Positions 1-12,914 of a stretch of 64,000 nucleotides of DNA are shown here, in pieces. The stretch covers positions 26,480,662-26,544,661 of the forward strand of contig NC_132898.1 in assembly GCF_030463535.1 (NCBI RefSeq). The letters run 5' to 3'. Position numbers and translations under genes: made by a program. The notes under the pieces are model-generated. The model worked only from the letters and a program-made list of their open reading frames with translations, did no database searches and was not told where the DNA came from. Within the stretch, counting starts at the first letter, position 1. Each line of letters begins with the position of its first letter. The stretch comes from Salminus brasiliensis. Its lineage: Eukaryota > Chordata > Actinopteri > Characiformes > Bryconidae.

Positions 1-838
1 GGGGTTTTGGGTGCCATAAAATATAGCCAATAGAGCCAATAGAAATGCTTCAAAAATGACTAAAACGCGAATAGAAACCCTCCAAAATGGAATTGCATTG
101 ACGTCTATTGAAAGTTAAGGAAGTAACTTTCCTTCTCGAGTTTTCTGCATGTTAGTCCACAGTAAACACTCCAATCGTTACCGACCCCCTGGGAATTCTC
201 CTGACTCCCCTGATTACCCACTCAGGATCCCTGTGTGTTTTTCTGGATGGGAATCTATGCACGTTTAACTACAGTATGTGGAGGTGCGTGTGCATGTGGG
301 TACTTGAGTTGGGGGCATGGTCACTGTGTGTGGTTGTGTGTGTATTAAAGCTTAAGTAATAGGAGATTAAATAGAAGATTTACTGTGGCAAACACACACA
401 CACACACACACACACATATTTGCTATCCCTTGCATGGATTTATCCAGAACATTTTTATAAATAGGGCAGTGTCTCTGCTGGCTCTGTGGACTCTATAAAC
501 GAGCTGCTCTGGCCGTCCGGAGGTCCACTGCGGATTGGTATGCTGTCCTACTTGGGCTAATAGTCTAAAAAGACTCTGGCAGCTGCTTCAGTATGACACT
601 CAATGTCACTTACCTTTTAAAGCCGGACCATCCGTCCCCTGCCAGCAATTTATACTGCAGCCTGTCTATCCTGTCTTCTTTCTTACCTTACTTCTCAGAA
701 GATCTGAAACAGGCATTGCCAGGTTGGGCTATTATTCACTGCTGTTTACTCTACATCTACGTTTTAAGCTCATATTTAACATATTAATGTTCAACCATTT
801 GCTTTAATCACCACTGATAATCAACTCTGTTATCATTC
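1..838. other. Flank without recognisable gene
   Basis: Mostly unique AT-rich sequence with a (CA)n microsatellite at about 391-416. Open frames at 535-807 are short and resemble no family I know. Confidence 0.5.
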
Positions 839-1237
839 ACACTATGTGTCCAAATGTTTGTGGACACCCCTTCAAAAGCTACTTTAAGTTGCACACACAC
901 ACACACACTGCTAGTCTAGTCCCAGTAGAGAAGTACTGCCAATAGAATAGAACTCTCTGGAGCAGATAAACATGAAACTATTGGCATCATGCTGCTGCCT
1001 AATGTCAAGCGTGGGCTAGAGAGGTATAAAGACCCCAGCACTAAGCTGTGGAGCAGTGGAAGAACTGTGTTCTCTGGAATGATGGTTGGTGCTCCATCCA
1101 ATCTAGCAGAAAGCAATCTTCTCTGGATAGTAGAGACAGTTACTCCAACAAAAGCAAGATAGTCTCTTTTTAACACCCTTGATTTTGGAAGTAACAACAA
1201 CTATGCAGGTGTCCGAATACTTTTGTCCATGTAGTTT
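839..1237 (+). mobile_element. Tc1-type MITE, copy 1
   Basis: The start reads CACTATGTGTCCAAATG and the end reads GAATACTTTTGTCCATGTAG, which are imperfect inverted termini. The internal block GCTGTGGAGCAGTGGAAGAA and GTTGGTGCTCCATCCAA recur in all copies of this family in the window. It is non-coding, so it would move only with a transposase supplied elsewhere. Confidence 0.75.
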
Positions 1238-1650
1238 AACTGGAAAAAAAAAAAAACTATTTGTGTCTGTAATGCAATTTTCCATCTGCTGGTTCCCCTG
1301 CTTGGGGACAGCAGAATGAATGGCCAAACCATTATTACCAGCAAATGTTCCTTTTTTTTAGCTCACGTCTGGCTCGCTGCCTTCACTTACAGGCCCAAAC
1401 ACCCCCATCAGAAGGGAGGGTGACCAATTACAGCGCAGGCATAATGCGTTTTTTAATCAGCATGCACGCAATTGGCACTCTATTCAGCCAATCAGGGTTT
1501 AATCTGCTCCACATCAACATTCCAGATTACAAAATCCACTTAGCAGGGATGGAATTGACCTATTCATGCTCCGTCCCAACAGTTTAGTGTTTCAGTTGTT
1601 GCTAGTTCGGACAAGCTCTACTGAATGACGACAAGAATTCCAATAGAGGA

Positions 1651-2025
1651 GTGGCTCCGAGTGGCTCAGTGGTGTAATGCGTTAACACTATGGACCGGGG
1701 GTTTGTGAGTACGAATCCCGAGCCAGGTCACTTTGCCATCAACAGCCGGAGTCTGAGAGAGCAGAATTGGCCTTAGTCTCTCCCCTCAGTACTCTTAAAA
1801 GCAATGTTGGCTGGCACAGGCGTCTGTTAGCTGGCACAGTGGAGTGTGTCAGTTGGCCAGCGATGATGCATTGGTAAAAGTTTGAAAAGAGGCGTGACTG
1901 GCTTTGCATCTATCAGAGAAGACATGTGTTAGGTCCTTACCCTCCTAGTGTCGGGAGCATTGCTAGTAGTAGGGGGAGCTATAGAAGGGTGGGTTCATTA
2001 GCAAATATATTTTTCCTAATTTTTT
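1651..2025 (+). mobile_element. tRNA-derived SINE-like copy
   Basis: The head resembles a pol III promoter: GTGGCTCAGTGGTGTAATGC as the A-box region and GAGTACGAATCCCGA about 40 bases later as a diverged B box. The remainder is a non-coding body. Its right end is approximate. Confidence 0.5.
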
Positions 2026-2511
2026 GACAGAATTTATATCTGTAATTTATTCTATATATTTTTAATGATGCATTATAAAAACAATAACACCAAATAAATA
2101 TAATTATTCAAGATTATATAAGTGTGTGCCTGTTTATATTAGATTTTTTTTTCTTAATAAAAGCCTTACTTAAAAGTATAAAAATATTATGATATGTGCC
2201 CGTCCCTCAGTTCCACTGACTTACCACCCTGTCACACAAACTCAGACCTCTCTTCTATAAATAATACACTGTTTCTTTAAATGACACCACAAAGAAAAAG
2301 CAACATCATTTGAGCCTTTGGAGGATCCCGGAAGACTAGTTTACATTGTTTAGATACCGTTGCTTGTTCTAGTTAGATAGAGTCAGTCAAGCTCAACCCT
2401 ACCACCCCGTCACGCATAACAGACAGGGAAAGAAATCAACTGTGTGGAAACTATTGGCATGCGTGCTAGGTCAGGAACTTGACCACATGAAGAACTGCAG
2501 GCAATTTGAGG

Positions 2512-5282
2512 AGGAAATGTACCACCCCGTCACATACCACCCTGTTATGTATTATGGTGAATATGGCTCCCCAGTCAGAATGAAAATGATAATATTGGTA
2601 AGGACTTTATGGCTGAGGTGGGAAAAACAAGTATTAATATGATTTTTGCTCTTGATTAAAAACAAAAAATAAATGATTAAATTATTGCAGACCTATTATC
2701 CTCGATAGGACTGTCCTATGAAAACTCCTTCGTAGCCTATTGGTCGCACAAATGGAACAGTCTAATGAAGCAACGTGATGACATCACCAGAATGGTCCCA
2801 CCTCTTGCAATTGTAGCACAAAACTTGCCTTTTGAAATTAAAAAAGCTTTTTCATTTCTTCACAGAAATAAATTAGAAATTTAAAAAACAAACATTTTTA
2901 AATGAACACAGCTCCGGAGGCTCCGTTTTCCAACATTTTCGTGGTGTTGTCCCCCCAGTTTGGCTTCAGTGCTTAGAATGGCTTTGTTAAAACCTTCACC
3001 AAGCCATATAATAGGAAATGTACCACCCCGTCACATACCACCCTGTTATGTTTTATGGTGAATATGGCTCCCCAGTCAGAATGAAAATGATAATATTGGT
3101 AAGGACTTTATGGCTGAGGTGGGAAAATATGTTTTTGGAGAAAAAACAAGTATTAATATGATTTTTGCTCTTGATTAAAAACAAAAAATAAATTATTGCA
3201 GCAATGGAAATGGCACCGGTTATGCAGAAGTGACCAGTGCATTGGGAGGCAGAGCATGGCTAGGCCAGTACTGTTGTAGTGGAAATGAATCAGTGTGGTC
3301 AGTGAATTGGAGTCATTAAGAGGGAATGAGCAGTTCACACTCTGCTCTGCTTCTTAATGTTGATACCACCAGTATTACGACGCCAGTGTGTTTGAGGTAA
3401 AGCCCGCAGGATTATTTAATAAGCAGATCTGTGCAGACACAAACGCTCTGGGTAAGGGCAGGCTATGACAACATGCGAGCTGTACAGACACACACACACA
3501 CACACACACATATGCACAAGCTGAGGGTTCGCAGTGAGCCGTGTCTGAACAAAAGGGATTACTCTGTCTCTCCCTGTCACCCTCTGGTAGCGCGGGTGGA
3601 AATCCTTAGAGCAACTTTGGAGCAAATTTATTAATATGATTTACATAAAGCGAATGCTCCTGCAGCCAAGCGGGGCACTCTAAAATAAGGCGCCGTGACA
3701 GAGCCCATGTGTTACACGCGGCAGGCCCGCGGCTGGGGGGGTCCCGGGGGAGCGCTGGCCTGAAAATGACACAAAGTGAGAAAAGAGCCCATATACCGCA
3801 GAATCGCTCGCCCTTTCCTTCAGCATTAGAGAAAAAGAGGGAGAGAGAGAACAACAGATATGCCTGGCTAGAAAGATGGTCGATGGGGTGCTTTTTCCAT
3901 TTCGATGACATCTCAGCCTCGCTATCATGAGCCATCTCGGAGAAGAAGATAGTAACCAGTGTTCATTGTGGAATGGCTACAGTGGAGCATGAGCAAAACT
4001 CTCGTAGGCCTTGGATTTGGCCTTGGATTTGGCCTTGGATTTGGCCTTGGATTTCATTCAACTGGCTGCTACATGCTAATGCCCCCTATTGTGATTGGCT
4101 GTCCTGTAGGCTACGTTGTTCAGAGAAGCGGTTTGGGGCTCCCAGGTGATGTAGCTGTAGAAGCACTGGTCCTGTCCTTTGAGTTGAAGAGATTGAAGGT
4201 TTGATCCCTGATGATGCCACAGCCAACCGTGGCTAGGAGTCGCAGACAGCATAACTGGCCATGCTCTCTCTGATGCTACAGGACTAGCAGTAAGTGTTCT
4301 CCTCCAAGCGTGTTGGGTTGCCCAATAATGTTGTGTTAGCAGCAGTATGAAAAGATGTGGTTGGCTGGCTTCTTGGGTACTTCTTGGGTACTTGTGCTAG
4401 CCCTCACCATCTCAGCGGTGGTAGCTTCATGTGATAGGGGAGTTCTAGATACAGAGTGCAAATTAGAAATTACTAATCCAATTCCCTCTTATCAGCACCA
4501 GGCCGATCTTCTCAAGGGTTCTTTTCAAGGTTTCCTTAGCTAAAGAGCTGATGTTAGGTCGGTTTAGGTACTTTGCCTGGTCTTAGGTTTATCAGTGAAT
4601 AAGCAGTGTGTGTGATTAGGAGAGCGTTCATGGGGATGGGCGCCATGTAAAAATCAATCCAGTCAACAGAAATGAAGAAATGTCTTTCTCTGTTTCTTTT
4701 GGTTCTTCAAGGGTTCTGTAGAAAGCTCAAAGAACCACATGGGTGCCATGTAAAACCCTTTTGTAGAAGCTTCTATGTAGAAGGGTTCCACTGTACTGCT
4801 GCACCCAACATGGTTTCAGTATGGTTAGTCTAAATCTGTATTTATAGATATGAAGCACGTCACAAACCTCCTGTACATTTAGCAAGAGTGCCCACAAGGG
4901 GGTGCTATTAGTACTCAAATAGTACTAAAAGATGTTGCTGCGTTCCAAGGGCTAGGCTGCAGACCTGCAGGTAGGGCAGGTCCTCGATAGGACTGTCCTA
5001 TGAAAACTCCTTCGTAGCCTATTGCACAAATGGAACAGTCTAAGCAACGTGATGACATCACCAGAATGGTCCCACCTCTTGCAATTGTAGCACAAAACTT
5101 GCCTTTTGAAATTAAAAAAGCTTTTTCATTTCTTCACAGAAATAAATTAGAATTATGAAAACAAACATTTTTAAATGAACACAGCTCCGGAGGCTCCGTT
5201 TTCCAACATTTTTGTGGTGTTGTCCCCCCAGTTTGGCTTCAGTGCTTAGAATGGCTTTGTTAAAACCTTCACCAAGCCATAT
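2512..5282. repeat. Segmental duplications in the left flank
   Basis: A block at about 2512-2690 (TACCACCCCGTCACATACCA, then GAATATGGCTCCCCAGTC) recurs at about 3013-3200. The block between them, about 2699-3010 (TCCTCGATAGGACTGTCCTA), recurs at about 4980-5282 with small deletions. The copies are nearly identical, so the events look recent. From 3200 to 4980 the sequence is otherwise unremarkable, with a (CA)n tract near 3490, a four-copy CCTTGGATTTGG repeat at 4010-4052, and a short GGTTCTTC-type repeat at 4690-4790. Confidence 0.7.
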
Positions 5283-5460
5283 ATTTTGGCTGAGTTTACA
5301 CCATGTGCGCTTCACCCCGATTCTACCCCTGGTTGTCAGTCTGAGATTGAGTCTGTGCTGGTTGTAATATTTTTTGTAATACATTTTTTTGTTTGTTTTT
5401 TTGTTGTTGTAAAATAAAATTTCTATAATTTTCTAATGCTAGATATATATACAAATATGT

Positions 5461-5490
5461 GCACCTTTACCTTTACCTTTACCTTTACAT
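5461..5490. repeat. (CTTTAC)4 hexamer repeat
   Basis: Four tandem CTTTAC hexamers. The sequence is not the vertebrate telomere repeat. Confidence 0.7.
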
Positions 5491-5669
5491 ACATATTCTG
5501 CAATATTAAAAAATCCAGGAATTTTTTAATTATCCAACATGTCATGATATTAATAAGTCTTTAGTCTAAACCTGCATTTAAAGCACCCCAATCATGGCGT
5601 TGGTCTTAAAAAGTCTAAATGAAATGTAATAGATTCTTATTAATCTAATGTTGGAGACTGTGGTACATG

Positions 5670-6145
5670 CACTGTATGTCCAAATAATTGCAGACAATTG
5701 CACCTTCTAATGAATACATTCAGCTCTTTTAAGTTGCAACTGTTACTGACACAGATGTGCAAATCCACCCACACAGCTGGTCTAGGCCCTCTACACAAGT
5801 ACTGCCAATAGAATAGGACTCTCTGGAGCAGACAAACATGAACCTATTGGTACCATGCATACCTACTGCCAGGTGTGGGCTATAGGGGTATAACGCCCCC
5901 CAGCATTGAGCTGTGGAGCAGTGGAAGAACTGTGTTCTCTGGAATGATGGATGGTGCTCCATCCAATACTTTTGGGACGAGTTGAGGAGTTGGGGAAGAG
6001 GTGGGATGGTGATCATCCAACATCCTGACAGCAGTGCTCCAAAATATAGTAGAAAGGCAGTAGAGAGTTCCCTGGATAGTAGAGACAGTTCATTAAACAG
6101 AAGCAGGAAAACTCAGGTGTCCCAATACTTTTGTCCGATTGTGTA
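5670..6145 (+). mobile_element. Tc1-type MITE, copy 2
   Basis: Same family and orientation as the copy at 839. The start is CACTGTATGTCCAAATAATT and the end is GTCCCAATACTTTTGTCC. It keeps the CCATCCAATACTTTTGGGAC block lost from copy 1. Confidence 0.75.
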
Positions 6146-7860
6146 TAAAGAACGTATCCAATAAATCCTTAACATATAAACTCATCCAGACCATTAAAGG
6201 CTTGAGATAACCGCAAATAAACAGCAGAGTAAAGAGCTTTATAGTACTATTCACCAGTAAGTGTTGCCTGTTTGCTTGTTTAAAGACCCCAATCCTAAAG
6301 TTAAGAGAGAAGTGGAGCTTCTCAGAGTTACTTTTGCTACTTGTGTTAATAACCTGCGGCACAAATCCCGGTAAAAGTGTGTTTGAGCTTGTGTAATTAC
6401 CCTACCAGCCTTCATTAGCATGTTTCTGTGGCCTGTCGTTTTGCCTGAGAGCTAGACCAGCTTTTTTAGAAACAGGAATTTGGCCTAATCAAATCTGAGG
6501 TCAGTCTGAGTGAGGTAGTTAATATTCATTGTTTGAAATCCTAACCAGATTAAGCTGGTCTGAAACATGCAAATCTTACCTGCAGGTCTGTTACACTGAA
6601 TAACAGACTTCCAAGCCAATTTCATTTCACTAATATTCATGCATAGAGAGTCATATTTATGTAAAATCCTGTAAAAGTACTCTACCGTCCACTATGTGTT
6701 CTGTATCTCTCAGCTCGTCCAGAAAACCATGTCCTTTAGTGGCGGCTCAAAGTGCAAATTACACTTCTCTTACTGTAGGGGAAGCCCAGGAGCAAGAAAT
6801 GCCAATATTTCATAGTGTTGCTTTAATGTAGCTAAAGCATTTCCACCGATTCTTATTGGAGACGTTCAGCTGTTCTCCTTTGACAACACATGAACTCTAC
6901 TCCATACAGTCAGTGAGTGAACAGGGAAAAAGTTAAATACTGCATTTTCTGCACATCCTAGAATCTAAATTCACTGAAATTGAACATAAAGGGGAAAAAA
7001 ACCTTAAAACATAAAGTGGAGTTAGAATGTAACTTGTAATTTTGGGCAATGGACCATGTTCTAAGATGCCTCCTAAGCCCTGTATATACTTTCCTCTCTC
7101 ATTTCACCTCTGCGTCGAACATCCCGGCTCTATGCATCCACCTCTAGCCGACCAGAACTCCGACCTAAAATCTCCTGAGCACCCCCCCCACCCCCAACCC
7201 CCTGCCCTTCCAATGTGTAACAAGTGCACATACTAGGGGATGCCAGGTGCTAAAAGTTGATATCAACCACCGATTTTCAGATAATGGTGACCAAACTGAA
7301 GCCTTGTCCCTCAGCTTTCTGTGCACCACTTGTCCAGAAAAGCCTAATTTGTCGGTGTGGTGTGGCGTGCATGGTGGAGTGCCTGCGGTCAGGGTCAAGC
7401 ACTGAGGTTTTGCATATAAAACCTAAAACAATCAGAGTTCTTTCTACAGTGGAGCAAGACTGACCTCTAGTGTCCAAGTAAATGGTCTCAGCTACACTTC
7501 CCATTGAGAACAGTGGACACTTCAAGAAGATCACCTGCCACAGGAGCTCAGACCACTGGTCCACTGTTGAAATGACTGTTGAAATGAATGACAATACAGA
7601 ATTAATTACTCTTATAGCAACAGTGCTTTTATTGTATGTATGTGTGTGTGTGTTTGTGTGTGTTTGGATCTGAATTAAGGCTCAAGACTGGGCCTGGTCA
7701 CAAACTGGGAGACTCATTTGGTAGTTATTTGTAAGAACCATCTTTTTTCCCATCAGAACGAATAGTCCTAACACTTCTTCATGGACAACGGGTCAAATTA
7801 GCCCCATAGCTGGGCTCTCTTCAGGCTAGATCCACTCTTCTGTGGTCACAATGGCAGTGA
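6146..7860. other. Flank without recognisable gene
   Basis: Mixed unique sequence. About 6740-6829 matches the right half of the TTAA-ended MITE found at 9434 and 14894, ending TGTTGCTTTAA. A (TG)n tract lies near 7640. Open frames at 7042-7673 are short and overlap one another, with no family resemblance. Confidence 0.4.
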
Positions 7861-8660
7861 GCCATTAATCAAAGAGGACTCACACGAGCAAGGACTTTTA
7901 TTTTGTACTAATATCCAGCAAAGGCCTGATAAAAGCCAGGTTTAAATACGTGTAATTACTGCAATTTCTGCATTATCACAAAAATAACCCCTTTTATGCT
8001 TATGCAGTAGTCTCTCGCTCCTTTTCCCTATCTCTCTTTCTCTCTCTGATCCCTCCCGATGACATATTGGGGTAATAAAAAGCCGTTCCTGGGGGACGGC
8101 CACCACGCACTAATTACACACTTCCACTGCGACCTTATTGCGGCAGGCAGTTACCATAGCGCGCTAATACATCTTCTGGGCCCCGTGTCAAAGCAGATTT
8201 CCCTTCTCCAATTTGCAGAGAGGAAAGAGAGAGTGGTGGCGGCGAGGGAGAGAAGGTGGGGGGTGGCGAGAGGAGGGGGGGGTAGGAAAGAAGTTGCAAG
8301 GTCATTACCGCACAAGGCCCAATTACACGGAATAATCTCCACTGTAAAAATGAGCTCTATTGAGCGTTAGTCCAGTGACACAGGATACTTACAGCATGGG
8401 ACTTATGTGTGTGTGTGTATGTGTGGTTGTTGGGTGGTTTTGGGGGGCTGGTGGGGGAGTGTTGTGTCACAGGTGTGCGGTCAGACCAAAGCCGGAGCCA
8501 AGGAGCGGCAGGCCGCCCGGGGGAAGCAGCCATTACGCACCGATGTAAACGTAACCACGGAGGAGCCGGTAATTGGAGCCGCGGCGTCAGCATGATGGTG
8601 GCGATGGCGAGGAAAATATTATAAATATGACATATTGCAGAGAAGATTAGATATAGTCAT
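7860..8660. other. Complex low-repeat island, possible conserved non-coding element
   Basis: About 800 bases rich in homeobox-like TAATTA/ATTAAT cores (GTGTAATTACTGCAATTT, CACTAATTACACAC, CCATTAATCAAAG), with balanced composition and little repeat content except a short GA tract and a (TG)n at 8406. No coding pattern is seen. The look resembles ancient vertebrate enhancers, but conservation cannot be tested here. Confidence 0.3.
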
Positions 8661-9433
8661 GCCAAGCGAACGCGAGGCATCAGAGCGGGTCTGCTTTCAC
8701 ACTGGTGCCATTAGGTCAGACTGGGATTAAAGGAATGCTCATCTGCTGCAACCGTATCATACAGTTCATTACCATAGGTGGTAATTACTGACCTGCATAA
8801 TCAATAACCTGCGTTTCATAAAAGGCACATTTCTAATAGAAGCCACTGCCCAATGGTTTCCATAGGGTTCCTCCACTCTCTCTTTTCAAACATGACCCTC
8901 CACTAACTGTAGTATCTCCAGTTAGCATGCCCATGTGGGGCCTGTATGGGTAGCCGAACTGCATATGGATACCCACTAGGGTCCCACAAAAGTCAGTGAA
9001 TGGACCAGGAGGGCTTAAATATGGGCCCCATTGTACACTTCATAAGGGCCTAGATGGGATCTAGGTCCTACTGGGTGGGCTGTAATGATGGATCCCATTT
9101 GGGAAGTAACTGCACCAGTAATGTACAAACCCACCTGAAACCCACCTAGCCCACGGTTCACCCATTCATGTGAGCCCCCACATGAGCATGTTGGCTGGGA
9201 TGGGCGGGCAAGATAATGCCGAAAGTGTTAATTCCACTTCCAACTGCAGGGGGAGCCCAGGAGCAAGTAAGGCCAATTTGCATTTAAAGTAGCAGTGTGT
9301 GTGCATTGGTATTTTTTGCTCCTAGGCTCCCCCTACAGGTTGGGAGTGTAATTCACTTTCCACCACTGCTGTAAATAGAAATCACACTATGAGCGCCCCC
9401 TCATGGACAGCTGTACACATGGAGGTGCTCTAC

Positions 9434-9827
9434 TTAAAGCATTATTATGTGAGAACTGCTATGTCTTGCTTATGGGTTCCCCCTACTTTCAAGAAGTGGA
9501 ATTTGTGCAAGAACAACTTGCTTACATGCATTTATGGACAAGTTGAGAGATACTGAACCACCACTGAAAGATAAAAAAGCATGTGGACTGAGGCGGTAGA
9601 GTAACGCGTAGAGTTTACGCGAATATGACTCGGGTTACACAGCACTCGGCAGTTCTGGCTGTTCCTACCTTGCTTCACAAGAGTTACATAGTGCAGTTGC
9701 AGGCGTTCCAAACGTGGAGTAGCAATGGCAGAGATGCTGGTCTCCCTGTTACAGGTCAATAGTGGATCAACATGATTTTGAAGCTGCTATTTTGAAAAGA
9801 TAAAAATGCTACATAATGTTGCTTTAA
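9434..9827. mobile_element. TTAA-ended MITE (piggyBac-like target site), long copy
   Basis: The copy begins TTAAAGCATTATTATGTGAG and ends ACATAATGTTGCTTTAA, so both ends are inverted copies of TTAAAGCA(A/G)CATTATGT with TTAA at the extreme. TTAA is the target-site signature of piggyBac elements. The inside is non-coding. Confidence 0.55.
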
Positions 9828-9837
9828 AGTGAATAAC

Positions 9838-9846
9838 AGAGAGAGG

Positions 9847-9877
<31 letters not shown>

Positions 9878-10210
9878 CAAGTGTATGTAAGGGAAGTATA
9901 AGGGAGTGAAGGAGTGTTTTAATGGCTGGACGCGAGGGAATGGGGTGGAGAGGTGGTCCACTCTGGCTTTACACTGGCCAAGCATTGGGGAAATGCGAGG
10001 TCAGAGAGCCAGTGCGGTCAGCAGATGCCACGGAGGCAGAGGCGGTCGTTCATCTCTCACCCATATGCAGCCCATTAGAATCATCTGCCCACCAAAAAAA
10101 AACAGATCTGCTACCTGCCGACCTCACTCAACATCTGTTTGCCAGGCATTAATTACAGCAGCTGGGGGGGGGGGAGAGAGAGAGAGAGAGAGAGGATGTG
10201 AAGAAAACAA
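9838..10210. other. GA microsatellites and unique sequence
   Basis: Two GA tracts (9838-9877 and 10165-10195) flank about 290 bases of unique sequence with no coding pattern. Confidence 0.5.
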
Positions 10211-10712
10211 GCTTAATATAGTTTATTAGGGACACTGCTCTCATAACAGCCTCAGGTCTGCAAGGCTTGGGTTCCACAAGATGATGGAAACATCCCTATG
10301 AGATAGTGGTCCATGTTGGCACGATGACGTCTCACAAATCCAGATGCATCCAGATGTGTGCCCAGAAAACCTTCCCCACTCCGTTACACCATCCTCACCA
10401 ACCAGGACAGGTGACCCCAAGGCAGGTCGTGTCCATGGTCTTATGCTGTTAGTGCAAAAGTCTGACCCTACCATCTGTGAGCCTCAGCAGAAATCCAGGT
10501 TCATCAGACCAGGGTATGCTCTCCCAGGCTTTATCAGTGGAACCCAAGTGGAACCCAACATGGCCTTCTGCTGTTGAAGCCCATCCGCCCCAAGGAGGAG
10601 GTGGTGTTGTGCATTCTGAGAGGGTTTTCTGCTCTCCACATTTATACAGAGTGGTGCAGCTCTAAGAGTTACTTCAGCCTTTCCATCAGCTTCACCCAGA
10701 CTGACCATTCAT
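10210..10712 (-). mobile_element. Decayed Tc1-like transposon fragment
   Basis: Segments such as GGTTCCACAAGATGATGGAA, TCATCAGACCAGG and GCCCATCCGCCCCAAGGAGG match the Tc1-like family whose ends read CACTTTATTAG. The transposase reads on the minus strand and is broken by stops and deletions. A second copy of the same broad family lies at 28132. Confidence 0.6.
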
Positions 10713-11731
10713 GGAGGGGGGAGAGCAACTGAAGGGAAAGAGAAAGACAGAGAGAGAGACAGGGGGGAGAGAAACAGAGAGAGAGAGATGGAAAGAAGAA
10801 GTAAGAAAGAAAGAGAGGAAATGAAAGAGTGAGAGAGAAACTGATGAGAGACAAAGATAGTAAGAGCATGAGAGAAAATGAAGAGAAAGAGACAGTAAGA
10901 GACAACGAGAGAGAGAGAGAGACAGTAAGAGACAATGAGAGAGAGAGACAGTAAGAGAACGAGAAATGAGAGAGAGATAGAAACTAAAAAGAAAGAGACA
11001 GTAAGAGACGAGAGAGAGAGACAGAGGGAGAAACTGAAGAGAGAGAGACAGTATGAGAATGAGAGAGAGAGAGAAACTGACGAGAGAATGAGAGACAATA
11101 TAAGAATGAGAGAGAGAGAGAAACTGACAAGAGAAAGAGAGACAGTATAAGAATGAGAGAGAGAGAGAAACTGACGAGAGAAAGAGAGACAGTATAAGAA
11201 TGAGAGAGAGAGAGAGAGAGAGAAACTGACGAGAGAATGAGAGACAGTATAAGAATGAGAGAGAGAGAGAAACTGACGAGAGAAAGAGAGACAGTATAAG
11301 AATGAGAGAGAGAAACTGACGAGAGAAAGAGAGACAGTATAAGAATGAGAGAGAGAGAGAGAAACTGACGAGAGAAAGAGAGACAGTATAAGAATGAGAG
11401 AGAGAGAGAAACTGACAAGAGAAAGAGAGACAGTATAAGAATGAGAGAGAGAGAGAGAAACTGACAAGAGAAAGAGAGACAGTATAAGAATGAGAGAGAG
11501 AGAGAGAAACTGACAAGAGAAAGAGAGAGTATAAGAATCAGAGAGAGAGAGAGAGAGAGAGAAACTGACGAGAGAAAGAGAGACAGTATAAGAATGTGAG
11601 AGAGAGAGAGAGAAACTGACGAGAGAAAGAGAGACAGTATAAGAATGAGAGAGAGAGAGAAACTGACAAGAGAATGAGAGACAGTATAAGAATGAGAGAG
11701 AGAGAGAAACTGACAAGAGAAAGAGAGACAG

Positions 11732-11765
<34 letters not shown>

Positions 11766-12183
11766 TGACGAGAGAAAGAGAGACAGTATAAGAATGAGAG
11801 AGAGAGAGAGAAACTGACGAGAGAAAGAGAGACAGTATAGGAATGAGAGAGAGAGAGAAACTGACAAGAGAATGAGAGACAGTATAAGAATGAGAGAGAG
11901 AGAGAGAAACTGACAAGAGAAAGAGAGACAGTATAAGAATGAGAGAGAGAGAGAAACTGACAAGAGAAAGAGAGACAGTATAAGAATGAGAGAGAGAGAG
12001 AAACTGACAAGAGAAAGAGAGACAGTATAAGAATGAGAGAGAGAGAGAAACTGACGAGAGAAAGTGAGACAGTATGAGAGAGAGAGAGAGAGAGAGAGAG
12101 AAACTGACGAGAGAAAGAGAGACAGTATAAGAATGAGAGAGAGAGAGAGAAACTGACGAGAGAAAGAGAGACAGTATAGGAAT

Positions 12184-12226
<43 letters not shown>

Positions 12227-12430
12227 TGACGAGAGAAAGAGAGACAGTATAAGAATGAGAGAGAGAGAGAGAAACTGATGAAAGTAAGAGAACGAGAAAG
12301 AGAGAGAAACTGAAGGGAGAGAGACAGAGAGAGAGAGACAGTAACCGGAAACGAGAGAGAGAGAGAGAGAGAGGGAATGGGAGAAGAATTGAGGGGGGAA
12401 GGTGAGAGTGAGAAAGAGAGAGAGTGTGTG
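10713..12430. repeat. GA-rich minisatellite, 46-50 bp unit, about 25 copies
   Basis: From about 11040 the unit is GAAACTGACGAGAGAAAGAG followed by AGACAGTATAAGAATGAG and a variable (GA)n. Flanks are irregular GA sequence. The strand is almost pure purine for 1.7 kb. Open frames of up to 433 codons on the opposite strand ([19 protein letters not shown]) are pure repeat artefacts. Confidence 0.95.
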
Positions 12431-12599
12431 AGCGAGAGAGTATCTGTTCCTCTATGGCTGTGGCGTGCTCCATATTCTGCCGGCTGGCCGGTGCAGAACG
12501 GCAGGACTGATGAGGCAGGCGTTAGTGTGTCACTGGGCCACGCCCTTCCACAGAACCCCCTTCAAGAGCACATAATAAATACACTCCATCATCACAGGC

Positions 12600-12638
12600 C
12601 CCGGGCGAGTGCCATCAGCACACACACACATGCAGAGT

Positions 12639-12669
<31 letters not shown>

Positions 12670-12860
12670 GGAGAGGGAGAGAGGGGGGGATTAATTATAC
12701 ATGTACATCAAATTACTTTCATTACCTCTCGCGTTACCCAGATGGGACACACACACAGAAGTGACTGATGGCACAGTATTTCTGTAACTTCCCCCAGCAA
12801 AACACACACACACACACACACACACACATCCCCACAACCTCTCTCCCTTCACACACAATC
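12600..12860. repeat. CA and GA microsatellites
   Basis: GA tract at about 12636-12690, (CA)n at about 12800-12830, and unique AT-rich sequence between. Confidence 0.7.
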
Positions 12861-12914
12861 ACACACTGCTGAGAAAACTGCAACTATACATTTTACACAG
12901 CTGTACTGGAGGCT

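Noticed and set aside
5461..5490. Interstitial telomere repeat
   Set aside because: The hexamer is CTTTAC, not the vertebrate TTAGGG/CCCTAA.
10692..12010. Minus-strand open frames of 433, 310 and 274 codons (Ser/Leu-rich)
   Set aside because: They are translations of the GA minisatellite. The amino-acid pattern follows the repeat in several frames at once, with no domain or splice logic.
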